Source of the DNA: Onchocerca volvulus | Lineage: Eukaryota > Nematoda > Chromadorea > Rhabditida > Onchocercidae | DNA: 64,000 nucleotides | Assembly (NCBI GenBank): GCA_000499405.2 | Contig: HG738140.1 | Location: 12,923,560 to 12,987,559, forward strand | Direction: 5' to 3' | Shown: one piece after another, positions 28,551-40,900 of the stretch | Numbering within the stretch: position 1 is the first letter of the stretch | Layout of the letters: every line of letters starts with the position of its first letter | Made by a program: the position numbers and the translations under genes | The notes under the pieces: generated by a model | What the model was told of the DNA's origin: nothing | The model's input: the letters and a program-made list of their open reading frames with translations, nothing else | Databases searched by the model: none

Positions 28551-31500
28551 TTATAACTTTCGTTCATTACTGCGATTTTTTAATTAATTTTCTAAAATTC
28601 AGAATTAGTTATGTTCTAGATTTTTATTATATCATCCAAAAAAAAAAAAAAAAGAAAAAAAGATTTTTCTTGCTATTTTTCGAAAAATTTGAGAATAATG
28701 AATGCAATTATTCAGCAAACAGGGCTTAAAACATAGTATTACAAGCATAATTTTAATTGAGATAGGAAATATGAGCTCATACTTGAAAATTTTGCTCAGT
28801 TATTATAACTAAATACTTGAGATATTCATGACTACGTGAATATCTCAAAATTTTTTTTGTGAATAACTTATATTCTTGTTCTGAATTTTTTTCCTTTGTT
28901 GTCTATAATGATTTCAGTTTTAATTTGGAATTTTATTTTGAACATTATTTGTATAATTTATTTGTTCATCAATTTATATTCTTTCTGAGAAGTTATGAGA
29001 AGTATACAAACCAGATTTGCTGCATAATTTAAGCTTGATCTAGTTGAATCACGACAAAAGAAAAAAAGGAAATAGTATGTTAGCTTTAATTACTATCTAT
29101 TGTTTGAAAACTTTCTTTCCCCTCATTAAGATGATTGCCTTTCTCATTTTCAGAGAAGAAATTAGAAATTCCAAGTTTGTAGCATGAAATAAGAGTTGTT
29201 TAACAACTTCAGCCCACAAGAGAATAGTTCATATCATATCCTCTAAATTCCAAACTTTCCAGTTCACTTATCTCTTTAATAGTATTCATATTACATATTA
29301 CAGTTTCCTTCTATTTTTTCATTTGAAATTAATTTGTGAAATTCATAATTCACTTGTTCTACTAATTTTTGCTGCTTTTTTTGCTTTTAATTTTGTATGC
29401 GTCTTAATTCAAATTGAAATTTATTCATTGCAATAGTTATCATTTTATTATATTGTTTGCCAACCACTGCACTGCCACTTTGAAATTTAATTTCTTAAGT
29501 GTAATATCTATGTGTTGCCTCGCTTTTCTTTTATCTATTCTTTCCACTTATTTCATTGTGATGCGGATGAATACTATTTTGCATTTTCATCATTTAATTA
29601 TTTAGTTGACTCATTTCATGGATAATTTCATCTTACATATAAACTGTTATTCCAGTGGCGAATTTTCTGTCCGCAAATGATAATTTAGATACTGCTTAAT
29701 AAGTTAAATTATCTTTTGAGGGAATTATTAAGTTCATTTTGCATTTAATTAAACTATTATATGCATTGCAAAGTGATGGACGAGTTTCCTGCAGCGACAA
29801 ATAAAACAATTTGAAGATGAATATCTTGAATTTTGGATAATCGTTGCAAGGAATTTCTGCAGAATTAAAGGTCAAAGTTCTGTAATAATAAAATCAGTTG
29901 TTGGTTACCTACCACAAATAAACGGAATGGCAAGAAATTTTGAGTATATTAGCACGGTTAAGACACGAAGTTCTAAGTTACTATTCTGCTAAACCTTGGA
30001 GAATTCACTAATTTTAGGTTATTTATATTAATATGACAAATATTTCAAAAAGTATTAGACTCTGATCAGTACAATAGTTGAATTTGATTAAATTGAAATT
30101 TCACACATAAACAAAAGGTACGTTACTGCTGTCTTTGTGCTACATTAGATGGTAGATTTCAAAACTTTTTTGTCTTATATTGAATGTCGGGTTACGGTAT
30201 GCAACGTAATTTTTTTTATTTTTTCCGTGAGCTGTCATTCCCTGTTTCGGTGGTTTCTACAAATGCTGTAATGCCTGGTTGCTAACGGAAGTTTCTGGGA
30301 TCTCTCGGGGCTTTTACAATTACGAAGGGATGGGGATAAAGTATAGTCACTTGGACTACTTGATTCTGAACAAGTTCTTGATGTTTGTAAGCGAATTCTA
30401 GTCTTTCTTTGTAAGTTTGATATGCGAATTAAGCGAATTCTAGTCTTTCCTGATAAGCATTTAACAATGTTTATATCTTGCCGTGATTTTATTTATTCAC
30501 ATCTTAACTTTAAATTTCAAATAGAAATTCTATTAAATTTAAATGAGTTATACATGTTAATTTGTTTAATTTCAGTATTCTTGTTATTAGCTGCTTTTTA
30601 GCTGCATTTTTTGATAGGTGACAACAAGCTTTGTAATTATGTTAAATTTATGCAATCTCATCACCCTTTTTCTCTCTCTCTTCTCCTCCTTTCCCTTCTC
30701 TCTCTATTTTCAGCATCTTACAGTTTTCTAGTAACTTTCTAATAACTGTTGTGCCAAAGATAATAATTTATTGATCTTTGCCCTCTTAGATCTTAATATG
30801 TGACATTTTATTAGAGCTGAGAAATTGCAAGAGTTATTTGCTATTTGTAATGTTATTTATTTTAATCCATACTCATTTCACCCAAAATTTTCTTCATTCT
30901 GATTTCTTCTCTTGGATATTTGTCAGTTATACTTATTCAGAAATTCGAGACGAGTAATTTGAAACTAGCTTCATACTACTATCTAATAATTTTCAAAATG
31001 TTCTGAAAGAATGCTTTTATTTTGATTATCTAAAATAGTTTATTAAAAGAAGGATTTTCCTTATCGCATAAATCTATCAGATAGCTTTTTTTTTTTTTTT
31101 TTTTGAAAGTTGCTATATTTTCCGCATTATCTTCTCCATCCATTTGTGCACTCAGCTGTTGCTCAATTTCAAATGTATTGTTTACTCTGATTCATGTCAT
31201 TGTCATATTTTTATTTCAAATAAGCGAAGGGATTTGTCATTTTTGTTTCAAATAAGCAGAGAGGTCGTATTTCGTATCATCCTTTTTTTTTTTCCCAATT
31301 TATTTATGAAAAAAGATTCATAATGTTTTGACATTTTTTTTCTATTTGTTGTTATTGCAGTGACATGAATTTGATTTTTCAGCTTTATTTATTATGCGAA
31401 TTTTTCGTGCAGATCAGAAATCAACAAATTAAGTTTCATTCTTCGTTAGTAAAATAGAGTTATCGTTATTATCTATTGAGCATTGATTCGAAGACCAACT

Positions 31501-33122
31501 ACAATTAACAAGTTTTGAATAAATTAAAGCTCTTTATGTAAATCAACATAGCATAAAATTTTTTGTTTTATTCATAGATATTCTTTCTCATTTATTGCAG
31601 TTTATTATCACTGCTGAAATTAATCAATTTTGTCCACTTGTCTCACTGCTAATTCTTATTACATTAAGTCAAGCTTGACTGTATTAAGAAAGATTGTGCT
31701 AAATTGTACCAATGCTACTTATTTTTTCTCTATTGATTATTTTGATCAGTTCATTAATTTTTGAAATGGCTGTAGCTGTAATGGAAGAATTCAACTGATA
31801 AAATTCCGAAGATTAATATTTTAGCGTTCATTAACTACGTTAATTTCGAAAGTTAACATGTTACGTTTAGGTTTGATGAGTAAAACATTTTTTGAACAAA
31901 GACTAAAATTAAGTGTCTCTTGAAGTAAATTTTGTCGCTCAAACATTGTAGGATATTAATAATTTGCCTTTAGCCAAAAACTCGTTTTAGTCGTACAATT
32001 GTAAATGTTTCGTACCATTATCACTGAAATCATATATTTAGCTTACTTTATTATTTAGTTATATGACAGATTTTTATAGAAACTTTCAACAATTTTGTCA
32101 AAAAATCAATTTCAGGAATGCTTTGTTTATTGGAAGTCTTACGGAATTTTCGCAAGTACTATGCTGATATTGTTTTGCATGTATATCTGTTGTGTCAAGT
32201 AAATCTGCAAATGCTACTTTATTTCGTTGATTGGCAAGACTAAAAAAGTCTTCTTCAATTTACTTGATGAGAATGAGAAAGATTAAAATAGCCTTAATTA
32301 TTTTTAAGTAATGTAAATTTAGCAAATAACGTGGTTCCGGAGTTATGGTTGCTATGCCAATATTTCATCGACTTGCGACATATTTTTTCTTCAAGTGTTT
32401 ATTTTAGGCTTTCAGATGTTGAGGCTATTTTTCAATCAGAATAGAAGCTGCCAACAAATGCAATAAATACTCTGAATGTGCAGTTGTTCTTAGGAATGAA
32501 ATATATTGTACATGTACAGTTTTAAAAATCACGAGTTTGTGTGTCAGAAACTAGTTTACATCGTGTTATATAATTGATTTCCTTTTATAGAACAAGGAAA
32601 AACATGTTATGAAGAGATAAGAATTATAATGATAGTGTCTAGTGATTCGTATTCGCCAATCATTGAAAAAGTTTTAAGAGTTTACATGACTTGAATCTGT
32701 AGTTGAATTCATGCTTTTTTTTTTTTTTCGTTTGCACAACTTTTTGGTTCAGTGGAAATTTACTTTTCAATTCGCATGCGTATCAGCTATTATTCATTTC
32801 TCTTTTCTGATGATTAAGTTTTTATTTTCCATTATTTTCACACTAGCAAACTGTTGTTTTATATGTTTTTAAAAGTATTATTTAGAACTGCTTCTTGTAT
32901 TCTTTATAATTTCAAATCTTTAACGGGAAATGTTGAATACAACAAAGAGAAAGCATAATTTTTTGGATTCTTAATGTGAAGGAAAACTTGGAGTTTTTAT
33001 GGAAAAGGTTTATTAAATATTTCTGTGGATTTCATTTTAAGTTTTGTCGTTTAAAAGTTTGAGTTTAAAATTTTTTGTTAATATTACAATATATTTCAGT
33101 TTGTTTATTTGAATTCATCGCA
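28551..33122. other. Intergenic region between GILT and rab-7
   Basis: No protein-coding exon is supported. The block at about 30,230-30,370 is GC-richer than its surroundings (it contains AACGGAAGTTTC and ATCTCTCGGGGC) and could be a promoter or first non-coding exon for rab-7. The 19-mer AAGCGAATTCTAGTCTTTC occurs twice, near 30,389 and 30,430. A second short direct repeat ending TTTCAAATAAGC lies at about 31,215-31,258. A CT-rich tract lies near 30,670-30,710. Confidence 0.45.
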
Positions 33123-34621
33123 ATGTCAACTGCTGGCAGTGGTCGCAAAAAAGCCCTGCTCAAAGTAATCATACTTGGTGATTCGGGTGTTGGTAAAACG
33201 TCACTAATGAATCAGTATGTGAACAAGAAATTTAGTAATCAATATAAAGCAACAATCGGTGCTGATTTCCTGACTAAGGATATATCAGTTGGTGATCGAA
33301 CTGTTACTATGCAGGTTGGTCAGTTTGAATTTTCGATTTATAAATTTAGAAGTTAGTAAATGAATCTGGATTAGAATTGTATATCAGAAGCTATTTTTTG
33401 CAGATTTGGGATACAGCTGGACAAGAGCGTTTTCAATCGTTGGGTGTTGCTTTTTATAGAGGAGCGGATTGTTGTGTACTTACTTATGATATCACTAATG
33501 CCAGTTCTTTTAGAAGTATTGAGGCATGGAGAGATGAATTTTTGATTCAAGCAAGGTTTGCTGCTAATGTATTTTTGATAATTTCATATATAATTTTCAA
33601 TTGTAGCTATATCTAAAATGCATCTATCCCAGATTTAGTTCAAAAATTATTTGCTATAAAAATAATAATATACTGCTATATATATTTTTTAATTAAAACT
33701 CAAAGATTTTTATTTCATGAAAAACATGAATCATTTCTGGCTTAAATGTTGCATAGAATTATTCCGAAAAATTCTACGAAGATCTATGATATCATTTAGA
33801 ACAGTCGAGTATGTCTTACCCCTCGCAAGCATATAAATAGTTTTTGCTTGTTGTCTCATCTCTGATGTCAGTTTTTAATGAGAAATAAATTGTTTGTGAT
33901 GTTAAACTTCATTTTGTACGGCGGTGCTAAGTTTGTTTCTGTGGCCATAACGATAAGCAATATATTGATCAGTGGAGTCAAAGAAAAAGCTTTGATAGAG
34001 CTTGACATTCTAATAATTGCAGTTACTTGATTTCAGTCCACGCGATCCGGAACATTTCCCATTCGTATTATTGGGTAATAAAATTGATCTAGAAGCTAAA
34101 CGTGCTGTTAGTGCCAAAAGAGCGCAAACATGGTGCCAGACAAAAAACAGTATCAAATATTATGAGGTCAGAGACATTCAATGCTTTTTACAGAATAAGA
34201 GGATCAGGATCATTCACATGACTTGATAAAAATTGAGGCTAAAATTTCATCATGTTTCTTCATCGGATTTATAATGCAGATTTTTATTTGTTTGCTATTT
34301 AATGCTATTTTTTCCTGAATTCGATCGTTTTACATCCTTTTTTTTTCTTTTTTTTTTCTTTGAATTTCGAAATTGTCGCAAAAATAATCTTCAGATATTG
34401 TCTATTTATTAGTTTTTCTCTTATCTGTTTGAACTGATTTATTATTTGTATTTCAGGTATCAGCTAAGGAAGCTGTAAACGTAGAACAGGCATTTATTGA
34501 AATTGCACGTGATGCTTTGAAGCGTGAGGTACAAGATGTGCAAGATTTTCCAGAATTTCCAGACCAGATACGCTTGGATCGTCGAGAAACAACACAGCCA
34601 TCTGGCGGTTGTAACTGCTGA
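33123..34621 (+). CDS. rab-7: Rab7 small GTPase, late endosome/lysosome traffic, 212 aa
   Basis: Rab7 is the GTP switch for late endosome and lysosome fusion and phagosome maturation. Coding exons are 33123-33314, 33404-33555, 34037-34166 and 34457-34621, totalling 639 nt. All GTPase motifs are present: P-loop GDSGVGKT (19-26), switch [10 protein letters not shown], switch [19 protein letters not shown] and the SAK loop. Rab7-type features are [17 protein letters not shown], the tail [11 protein letters not shown], and the C-terminal CNC for double geranylgeranylation. Length is close to the usual 207-211; the extra residues are at the N-terminus ([14 protein letters not shown]). A TTTCAG acceptor 23 nt before the ATG (ending at 33,099) may join a leader exon or a spliced leader. 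Exon 3 has two acceptors 14 nt apart (34,022 and 34,036); only the second keeps frame. Confidence 0.97.
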
Positions 34622-35128
34622 GTTTTGAGGGAGAGTTTTGCATTTAGATTAAATACAACCTAGAGTTTTCTTTATTTAAGGCATATTTGCATGCATATAT
34701 GTAAATTTTACCCATTTACGTAATTGTTTTCCTAATTTCCAGTTTGAAATGTTCACAATTTTACCAAATATACAATGCCGATTTATCATATCCTTAATTA
34801 TATGTCAACTCGTAAATGAATGTTCTCGAATTATACGATACTACTATAATCTAAACTTTTTTTCTCAAAGCCTAATTGATGTTGAATAGTAAAAGCGATT
34901 ATTTCTTTTTTTTTTCTTCAAAATTGATGTCTCGTAAAATTTTGCTTTGGAAGAAAAGTTCCAACTTTTCCAAATATAGAATTTTTCAGACTACTCATTT
35001 GATTTTAACCCCTCATTATTTATTTTTCTGTAACAAAATGTAAAAAATTAGTCTTTTGAAAAGATTTGGAATTGGACAAAGTTTTGCACGTTTTTGTATC
35101 CTATTTTCTTATAAAGCAGTTGAATAAA
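34622..35128 (+). other. rab-7 3' UTR
   Basis: Sequence from the rab-7 stop to the first good AATAAA downstream (35,123-35,128, in TTGAATAAACAG). It would be a 3' UTR of about 0.5 kb; the end was placed only by this hexamer. Confidence 0.5.
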
Positions 35129-37776
35129 CAGTATAATGTTTCTTTCGTCTCATTGTGATTTTTCAAAACTTTTTCTGATTACATCGACCTTTCACGACAT
35201 GTCATGTGCATTTTAAAATTATTCTAACATACATTTTCAGAAAAATACATTTTATCTACTATTTCTTTAGCATCTTGTATTCCACGGTTTGTATTAGGTA
35301 ACAAATAGAGACGAAACAACTGCTTATGCAGTAAATTGGATGCATTTCTGATAATATGGGAATTGTCAACAAAAACTAATTTTCAGAGATATAGTTTCAA
35401 TTGTATGGATATTAATAATTTTTTATAAAGGAAAAGGAGTGTTCTCCATAATTTATTTTCAGAAAGAGAGACTTCGTCTTATCTTTGTATTTATAAATTC
35501 TGGAACCAGATTTTTTTTTTTTTTGATTTATCAGTGATATAACAGTTTATCCGTTGTAATGATAGCACTCGATACGAACAAACATATTGCAAAAAAAAGT
35601 GATAAAAACAGTCATATGGGACTATTTTGAAGGAGTAGTTAATAAATTTATTAAGTAATGGTTTTTCTATTCCTTCCTTCATTCAATACACCGTTAGCCA
35701 ATCTTTGAGGAGCTGAAACTATTCCATTTATTGTTTTGTCACTTTTCACTTTTCCATCCATTATCATTTTTACTTTCAACATTTTGTTTCCTTCCAAGTT
35801 GTACAGGAAATAATAAAATAAGCGAAACATTAAAAATATTTAGCAGGAAGCGGTAAAGTCATTTCATCGAGTTTTGAGAGACATGTTGATTCATACATTC
35901 TGTTTGTCCGAGTTTGATCTATGCTCCTCCAACCGAAAAACGTATGTCAACATGAACGAAACCAGTTTAGAACAATAGAGCATTTTTTGTAGAATTAAGT
36001 ATAATTAAATTCAAAAGTCTAAAATCAAATAAAAATACTTCCGATTTTACATACTTCATCATTTGCATGTTTAAAATGAATTAATCAAGGAAATAAAATT
36101 TAAAAAAAAAAAGGAACAAAGTGCACTTACTGTAGGAAGTGAATGTTTGACAACAAAGGATCCACCGAAAGTGAAAATAATAGGTAGTGTTTGAATTTGA
36201 TACATAAATATCAGCACTTTAGTCTATAAATGGAAAAGTTTAAATAAACAAGAAATCGAATCGCATGACAAATAATATCCACAATAAAGGATGAATCATC
36301 ATTATGTAACAAAATTTTTTAAATGATTCAACAATCATGACCTGAATTTATATACTATTGTAATAAAAAGCAATGAATTATTCGAAACTACGGAATTTCT
36401 TGATTTTCTTAAATCAGATCAACAGATTGTTTATATCATATTTAATTTCATTGTAATTTCATATTCATTTCGAAATTTTACATGCAAATCATTCGCAGTT
36501 AGACTATAAAATTAGCACAATTAAATCACTTTAATTGCTCTTTACTAAAATTTATTGAAATAAAAGAGTTAAAAATGAATTTGGAAAAATTTTTCCTAAT
36601 TTGTTTCCAACTATTATATCGATAAAAAATAATTCTCCAAGAAACTGATCCTCTAACACAATGTTCGAATTCTTCTGCATTTGTTTTTCAAACATTTCCG
36701 GACATATATTTCTAATATCTTTTTATTCTATAATTATTGATATTTTGATTAAATTTAACAAATCTGATAGTATAAATTGCAAAATCGTTCTTTGATCTTT
36801 CGAAAGTTTTTTTGTGGAGAAAGTTTTGAAATAAATTAAGAGGAATTTATAAAATAAGTAAGCATGCTTATAAGTGTTAATAAATGCTCTCATAAATTGA
36901 TAAATATATTGTTTATAAGTACTAATAAATGCTATCATAAGTGCTATTTCATCTTCTATCTATTTTCATAACAAATGTAAACAAAACAATTGCCAGAATT
37001 CTATAAAATTTATCACCGTGATAAAATTCATATGACAATTTTTGAATTCAATATAATATGTTTAACTTTTTGAATATAAAGAGCGAAAAATGATGATATC
37101 AACTGCAAAATTATCCTTTAATGTTTTGGAAATTTTTTTTTCTTTTTTTTTTAAAGTATTAATCATTTCAGGATATTTTTCTACTATTTTTTCAATATAC
37201 AAATCATATTGATTTATAGAACAGAACTGATAAATACTTTTTTTACTTAATAAAGTTATTGTATAAAACTTTTAACAGATTAAAAGATTTCTAGAAGTGC
37301 TCGCATATAATACTATCATCATATTTATGTAAAAGAATATCTTCGAATTAATTTAAAGATTTGAAAGTAATTTAAAAGAATTTCATTGATAAGATGGAAA
37401 TTTATTTAAAAAAAATAAATACTGCTAAATCTACAATCAAATCTTAATAGTCTTAGCGCAACTATTTTACGTAGATCAGGTAATTCCTAAAATTATAAAT
37501 AAAGAAAATAATTGAGATAAACTGACACTATAAATGATAAGATGAAAGAAGTGATTTGATCAACGTAAATGATCAATAATATCGTATCAAATCAAATTTC
37601 ATAATCGATTGTCCAAATTTTTTAAAAATGATTAAATGTACACGACAGCTCAATTAAGCAAATTAATTATTTGAACATGGAAGGCGATATATTTGAAATT
37701 AAATTCGATAACATTTGATGCTTTTTATAGAATCTACAAAAACTTTTCAAAATAATTAAATGAAAAAATTTAACGG
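35129..37776. other. AT-rich intergenic region
   Basis: No gene is supported. A minus-strand interval at 36,131-36,223 is bounded by an acceptor (CATTTATAG) and a consensus GTAAGT donor, and is open for 31 codons (starts TKVLIFMYQIQTLP). It has no proven partner exon. Two copies of TTATAAGTnnTAATAAATGCT lie about 44 bp apart near 36,869 and 36,912. Confidence 0.45.
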
Positions 37777-37905
37777 TTTTGTCGCTTCTTTTCTTTCTGA
37801 TAGCGACAAAATAATAAGTTGAATTCTGTTCTTCTGTTCTCACAGTTTCTTCTATTTTGATGTTTATTCACTTGGTAACGAACCTCAAACTTGGGTAATT
37901 AAACC
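37777..37905 (-). ncRNA. Solitary SL1-like spliced leader RNA candidate
   Basis: The minus strand at 37,884-37,905 matches the nematode SL1 22-mer at all 22 positions (begins GGTTTAATTACC, ends TTTGAG) and is followed at once by GT, the leader's splice donor. SL nucleotides 2-11 (37,895-37,904) can pair with GTGAATAAAC at 37,862-37,871, ten pairs with one mismatch and one G-U. A second hairpin, TTTTGTCGC/GCGACAAAA (37,803-37,811 with 37,777-37,785), closes the unit. ATTATTTTG just before it is only a weak Sm-site match. SL1 genes normally sit in 5S rRNA arrays; no 5S sequence is visible here. It could be a functional dispersed copy, a variant, or a dead copy. The 22-mer is certain; the RNA's 3' end is a guess. 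Confidence 0.5.
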
Positions 37906-40900
37906 TTTATTATGATTAATTTACGAATCAACATGCGTAACAATTATTACAACAATTGTATTAACAATACAATACCGATAATAATAGGAAGAGATTATAA
38001 TGTAAAAGAGGGGGGGGAGATAGATTTGGTAAAAAAGAAGAATTGGTTTATCACCAGCTGGTCCACTCGACCGAGCTGATGGCAGCTTGTTAGTTGAAAT
38101 GATTTTGTAGTCAGGACCCCATCCCATCTTCTTCGTGGATGGGGGGGGGGGGTCATGGTACATTGTAGAGACAAGAAAGATCCTTTGTTGTCTCAGAAGT
38201 ATGCGCCTTTGATGCGCAGAAGATTGTGCTTTAGTTAGCTGATGATAACAGAGAGCTTCTTTTTTTTTAAGCTCTTTAACTGGATAGACAAAATGATTTA
38301 CAATCGACTACATGAGATATGCAATGTAAAATTTTAAACAAAGGGATCACTGATTTTTCTTCTTTTATCTCGCGATTTCAGCGACAAACGGAAATTGAAA
38401 TGATGAATGAACACAAAAATCTTATGCTGCAACAAAATTTTATCAAATTTGATGAACAACATTTATGAACACCATCCTTAAATCATCTGGTTCTAAAAAT
38501 ATCGTTTTCCGGTCTCATTTTTGGTTCAAAATATCTTTTTTAGATCTCATAAAAACAATAAAATAGATGAATGACAGATTCTTTTCAAAAAATTAAAATT
38601 TCGTCTTAATTTTTGGAAATTTCTTTTTTTTCTTTTCATCGATAATAATATTACAGTAATGATATTTATTTGATTTGGTACCTAATTTGAACTCAATTTT
38701 TATCTTATCAATTATTAAAAAATCTCTCGAAATATTTAATTTATTCCATCAATTATTTCAATTATTATTCAATGAAGAGTTTTTTTAAATGATTATTTAT
38801 TTTTTTTAGGATCGAATAAAAAATGGTTCAAATTAAGTAACAAATCAAATGATTAGATATCAAGTTATTTTTGGATGCTCCTTATCCTATCAATTATCAA
38901 AAAATCCATCGAAATATTCAATTAGTTCCATCAAATATTTAATTTACTTAATCATCTTACGAGATTATTAAACAAACTTAATTAGTAAGTTAATTATATT
39001 AGCAGAAATTTGTTCATATCGAATTAAATCATAATTGTAAGAAATATGAATTACACCTATTTATATTAAATTCATCCTATTCGTTAATTTTTTTTTTCAG
39101 ATGATAATTGAAATTCATCAGAAAAGCATGGAAAATGGGATAAATGCATTAATTTTTAATTAATATAAATGAATCGATCAAATAAACAACGGATGTTAAG
39201 TTGAATATTTTAATTCTATTCAAAAATTTAATATTTATACCAAACATTATTGTGGTTTTTATTTTATTTGAATTTAACCATTGTCTCGATTTATCTTTGT
39301 TTATTTATTTATTATTAATTATTAGTATCTTAGTGCTAGTTTTGCTAAAGATTCTTTTAATTTTTAGGCATTTAATGAATGAATTAATTCAGTTTTGTAA
39401 TTTCATATTGTTGGGAAATGAAAAAGGAGCGAATTGAAGACAAACTGCTATGGGAAAGGACAGGAATGGAAGAAGTTTTGAAAATAACAATGACACCATT
39501 AATTTGCATATATGTCGTATTCTTTTGCAGTGATAAAAGTTATCAGACTGATAATATTTTCATTCAACATTGCAAGATTTTTTTTTTTTTTGCATGAAAT
39601 AGAGAAATATTGCGCAGATGCCAACCGCTATAAAATATAGATCGTGAAGTAAATTTTGAAAATATCGATTTATGAATTGTGAATTTGTTATTAAAAATGT
39701 TATTAAAAATGAATTCCTTTTTTTTATTTTAAATTCCTATTTCTCACATTTTTTTCTTCTATTTTTGAAAATCAATATTAATTAACAGGAATATAAAAGA
39801 ATGAAGCATTTTTATAACTGATAAAAATGAAGGAAAAAAACAATAGGAAAAAAAAATAATGATATATTTAAATAATTGATGGAAGGAATAATTTTTAAAA
39901 GTATAAAATTTCTATTTCTTTTTCAATTTTGCTTTGCTAAGAAGTTTGCATTTGCAAGAATAAATGCAAGTCATATCGTAAATCCATTGAATTTGTGTAG
40001 TAGTTCTATATGAAAATGTTTGCATTTGAAGAAAACTATTGCTTCATTTTAATTATTTAAAAAAACAAATTTATTCGCAAAAACTTGGATTTTTATAGTT
40101 TCAAAATTTATTCTTAGACAATCTCTTCGTCAAAATATTCACTACTATTAAATATCAATCAATGATTTTGACAATAAATGATCTTTCTGCATCAGTGATC
40201 AAATATTTTGAGTCAGCAATTTCAATTTCTTCAGAATTACTAGATTTTGTTTCTAAGAATTTAATGAAATAATTTAATTTAATAAGATGATTTAATGAAA
40301 TAATTTATTATTTTTATTAATTCTCGTTGGTTTTGAAATACTGTCAAAGTTATCACTGTCATTATCAGTCATTTTATCGCTGATAGTATCATCATTGTCA
40401 TTACTGCTATCAATTTCTGATTGTTTTATTTTAATTATAATAAATTAAGTTAAACTTACCAAACAAATTATGAACAAAATTTCATAAACCAATAAAGGTT
40501 TTTGTAATCGAATATTATTTGTTGTGTATGTAAAGCTCAGCAATCGTATAAATGTAATCAGTGGTGATAAGATTGATTCCATCGAATTTTTTGCTTCTTA
40601 CCTTGTATTCCATTCATCTTTTCCGTCCATTTTTTCGTTCAACATATTTGTCTATATTTCGACAACATCTCATGCATCATCTCTAAGCATAGTTGTCACC
40701 GATCTAATTCGGGTGACAAATTACTTTCAATAATATTTTTACTAATTTTTGCATAATTGAAAATATAACAGACGCAGATGAGATGCAATCGTCGAAACTG
40801 CTATCGAAGCCAAAGTAAGCGATAGTAAAACGCTTTTTTGCTGAAATATTAAGAAAGAAAAAAAGAACTTTCATGTTTTGAAAAAGTTTTAAATTTAAAA

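Noticed and set aside
33315..33356. Extension of the rab-7 first exon to a stop
   Set aside because: This is intron read-through; the GCAG|GTTGGT donor at 33,314 gives perfect continuity with WDTAGQ.
38055..38110. Hammerhead-like CTGATGG ... GAAA
   Set aside because: The conserved CUGANGA core is not met and the stems do not pair.
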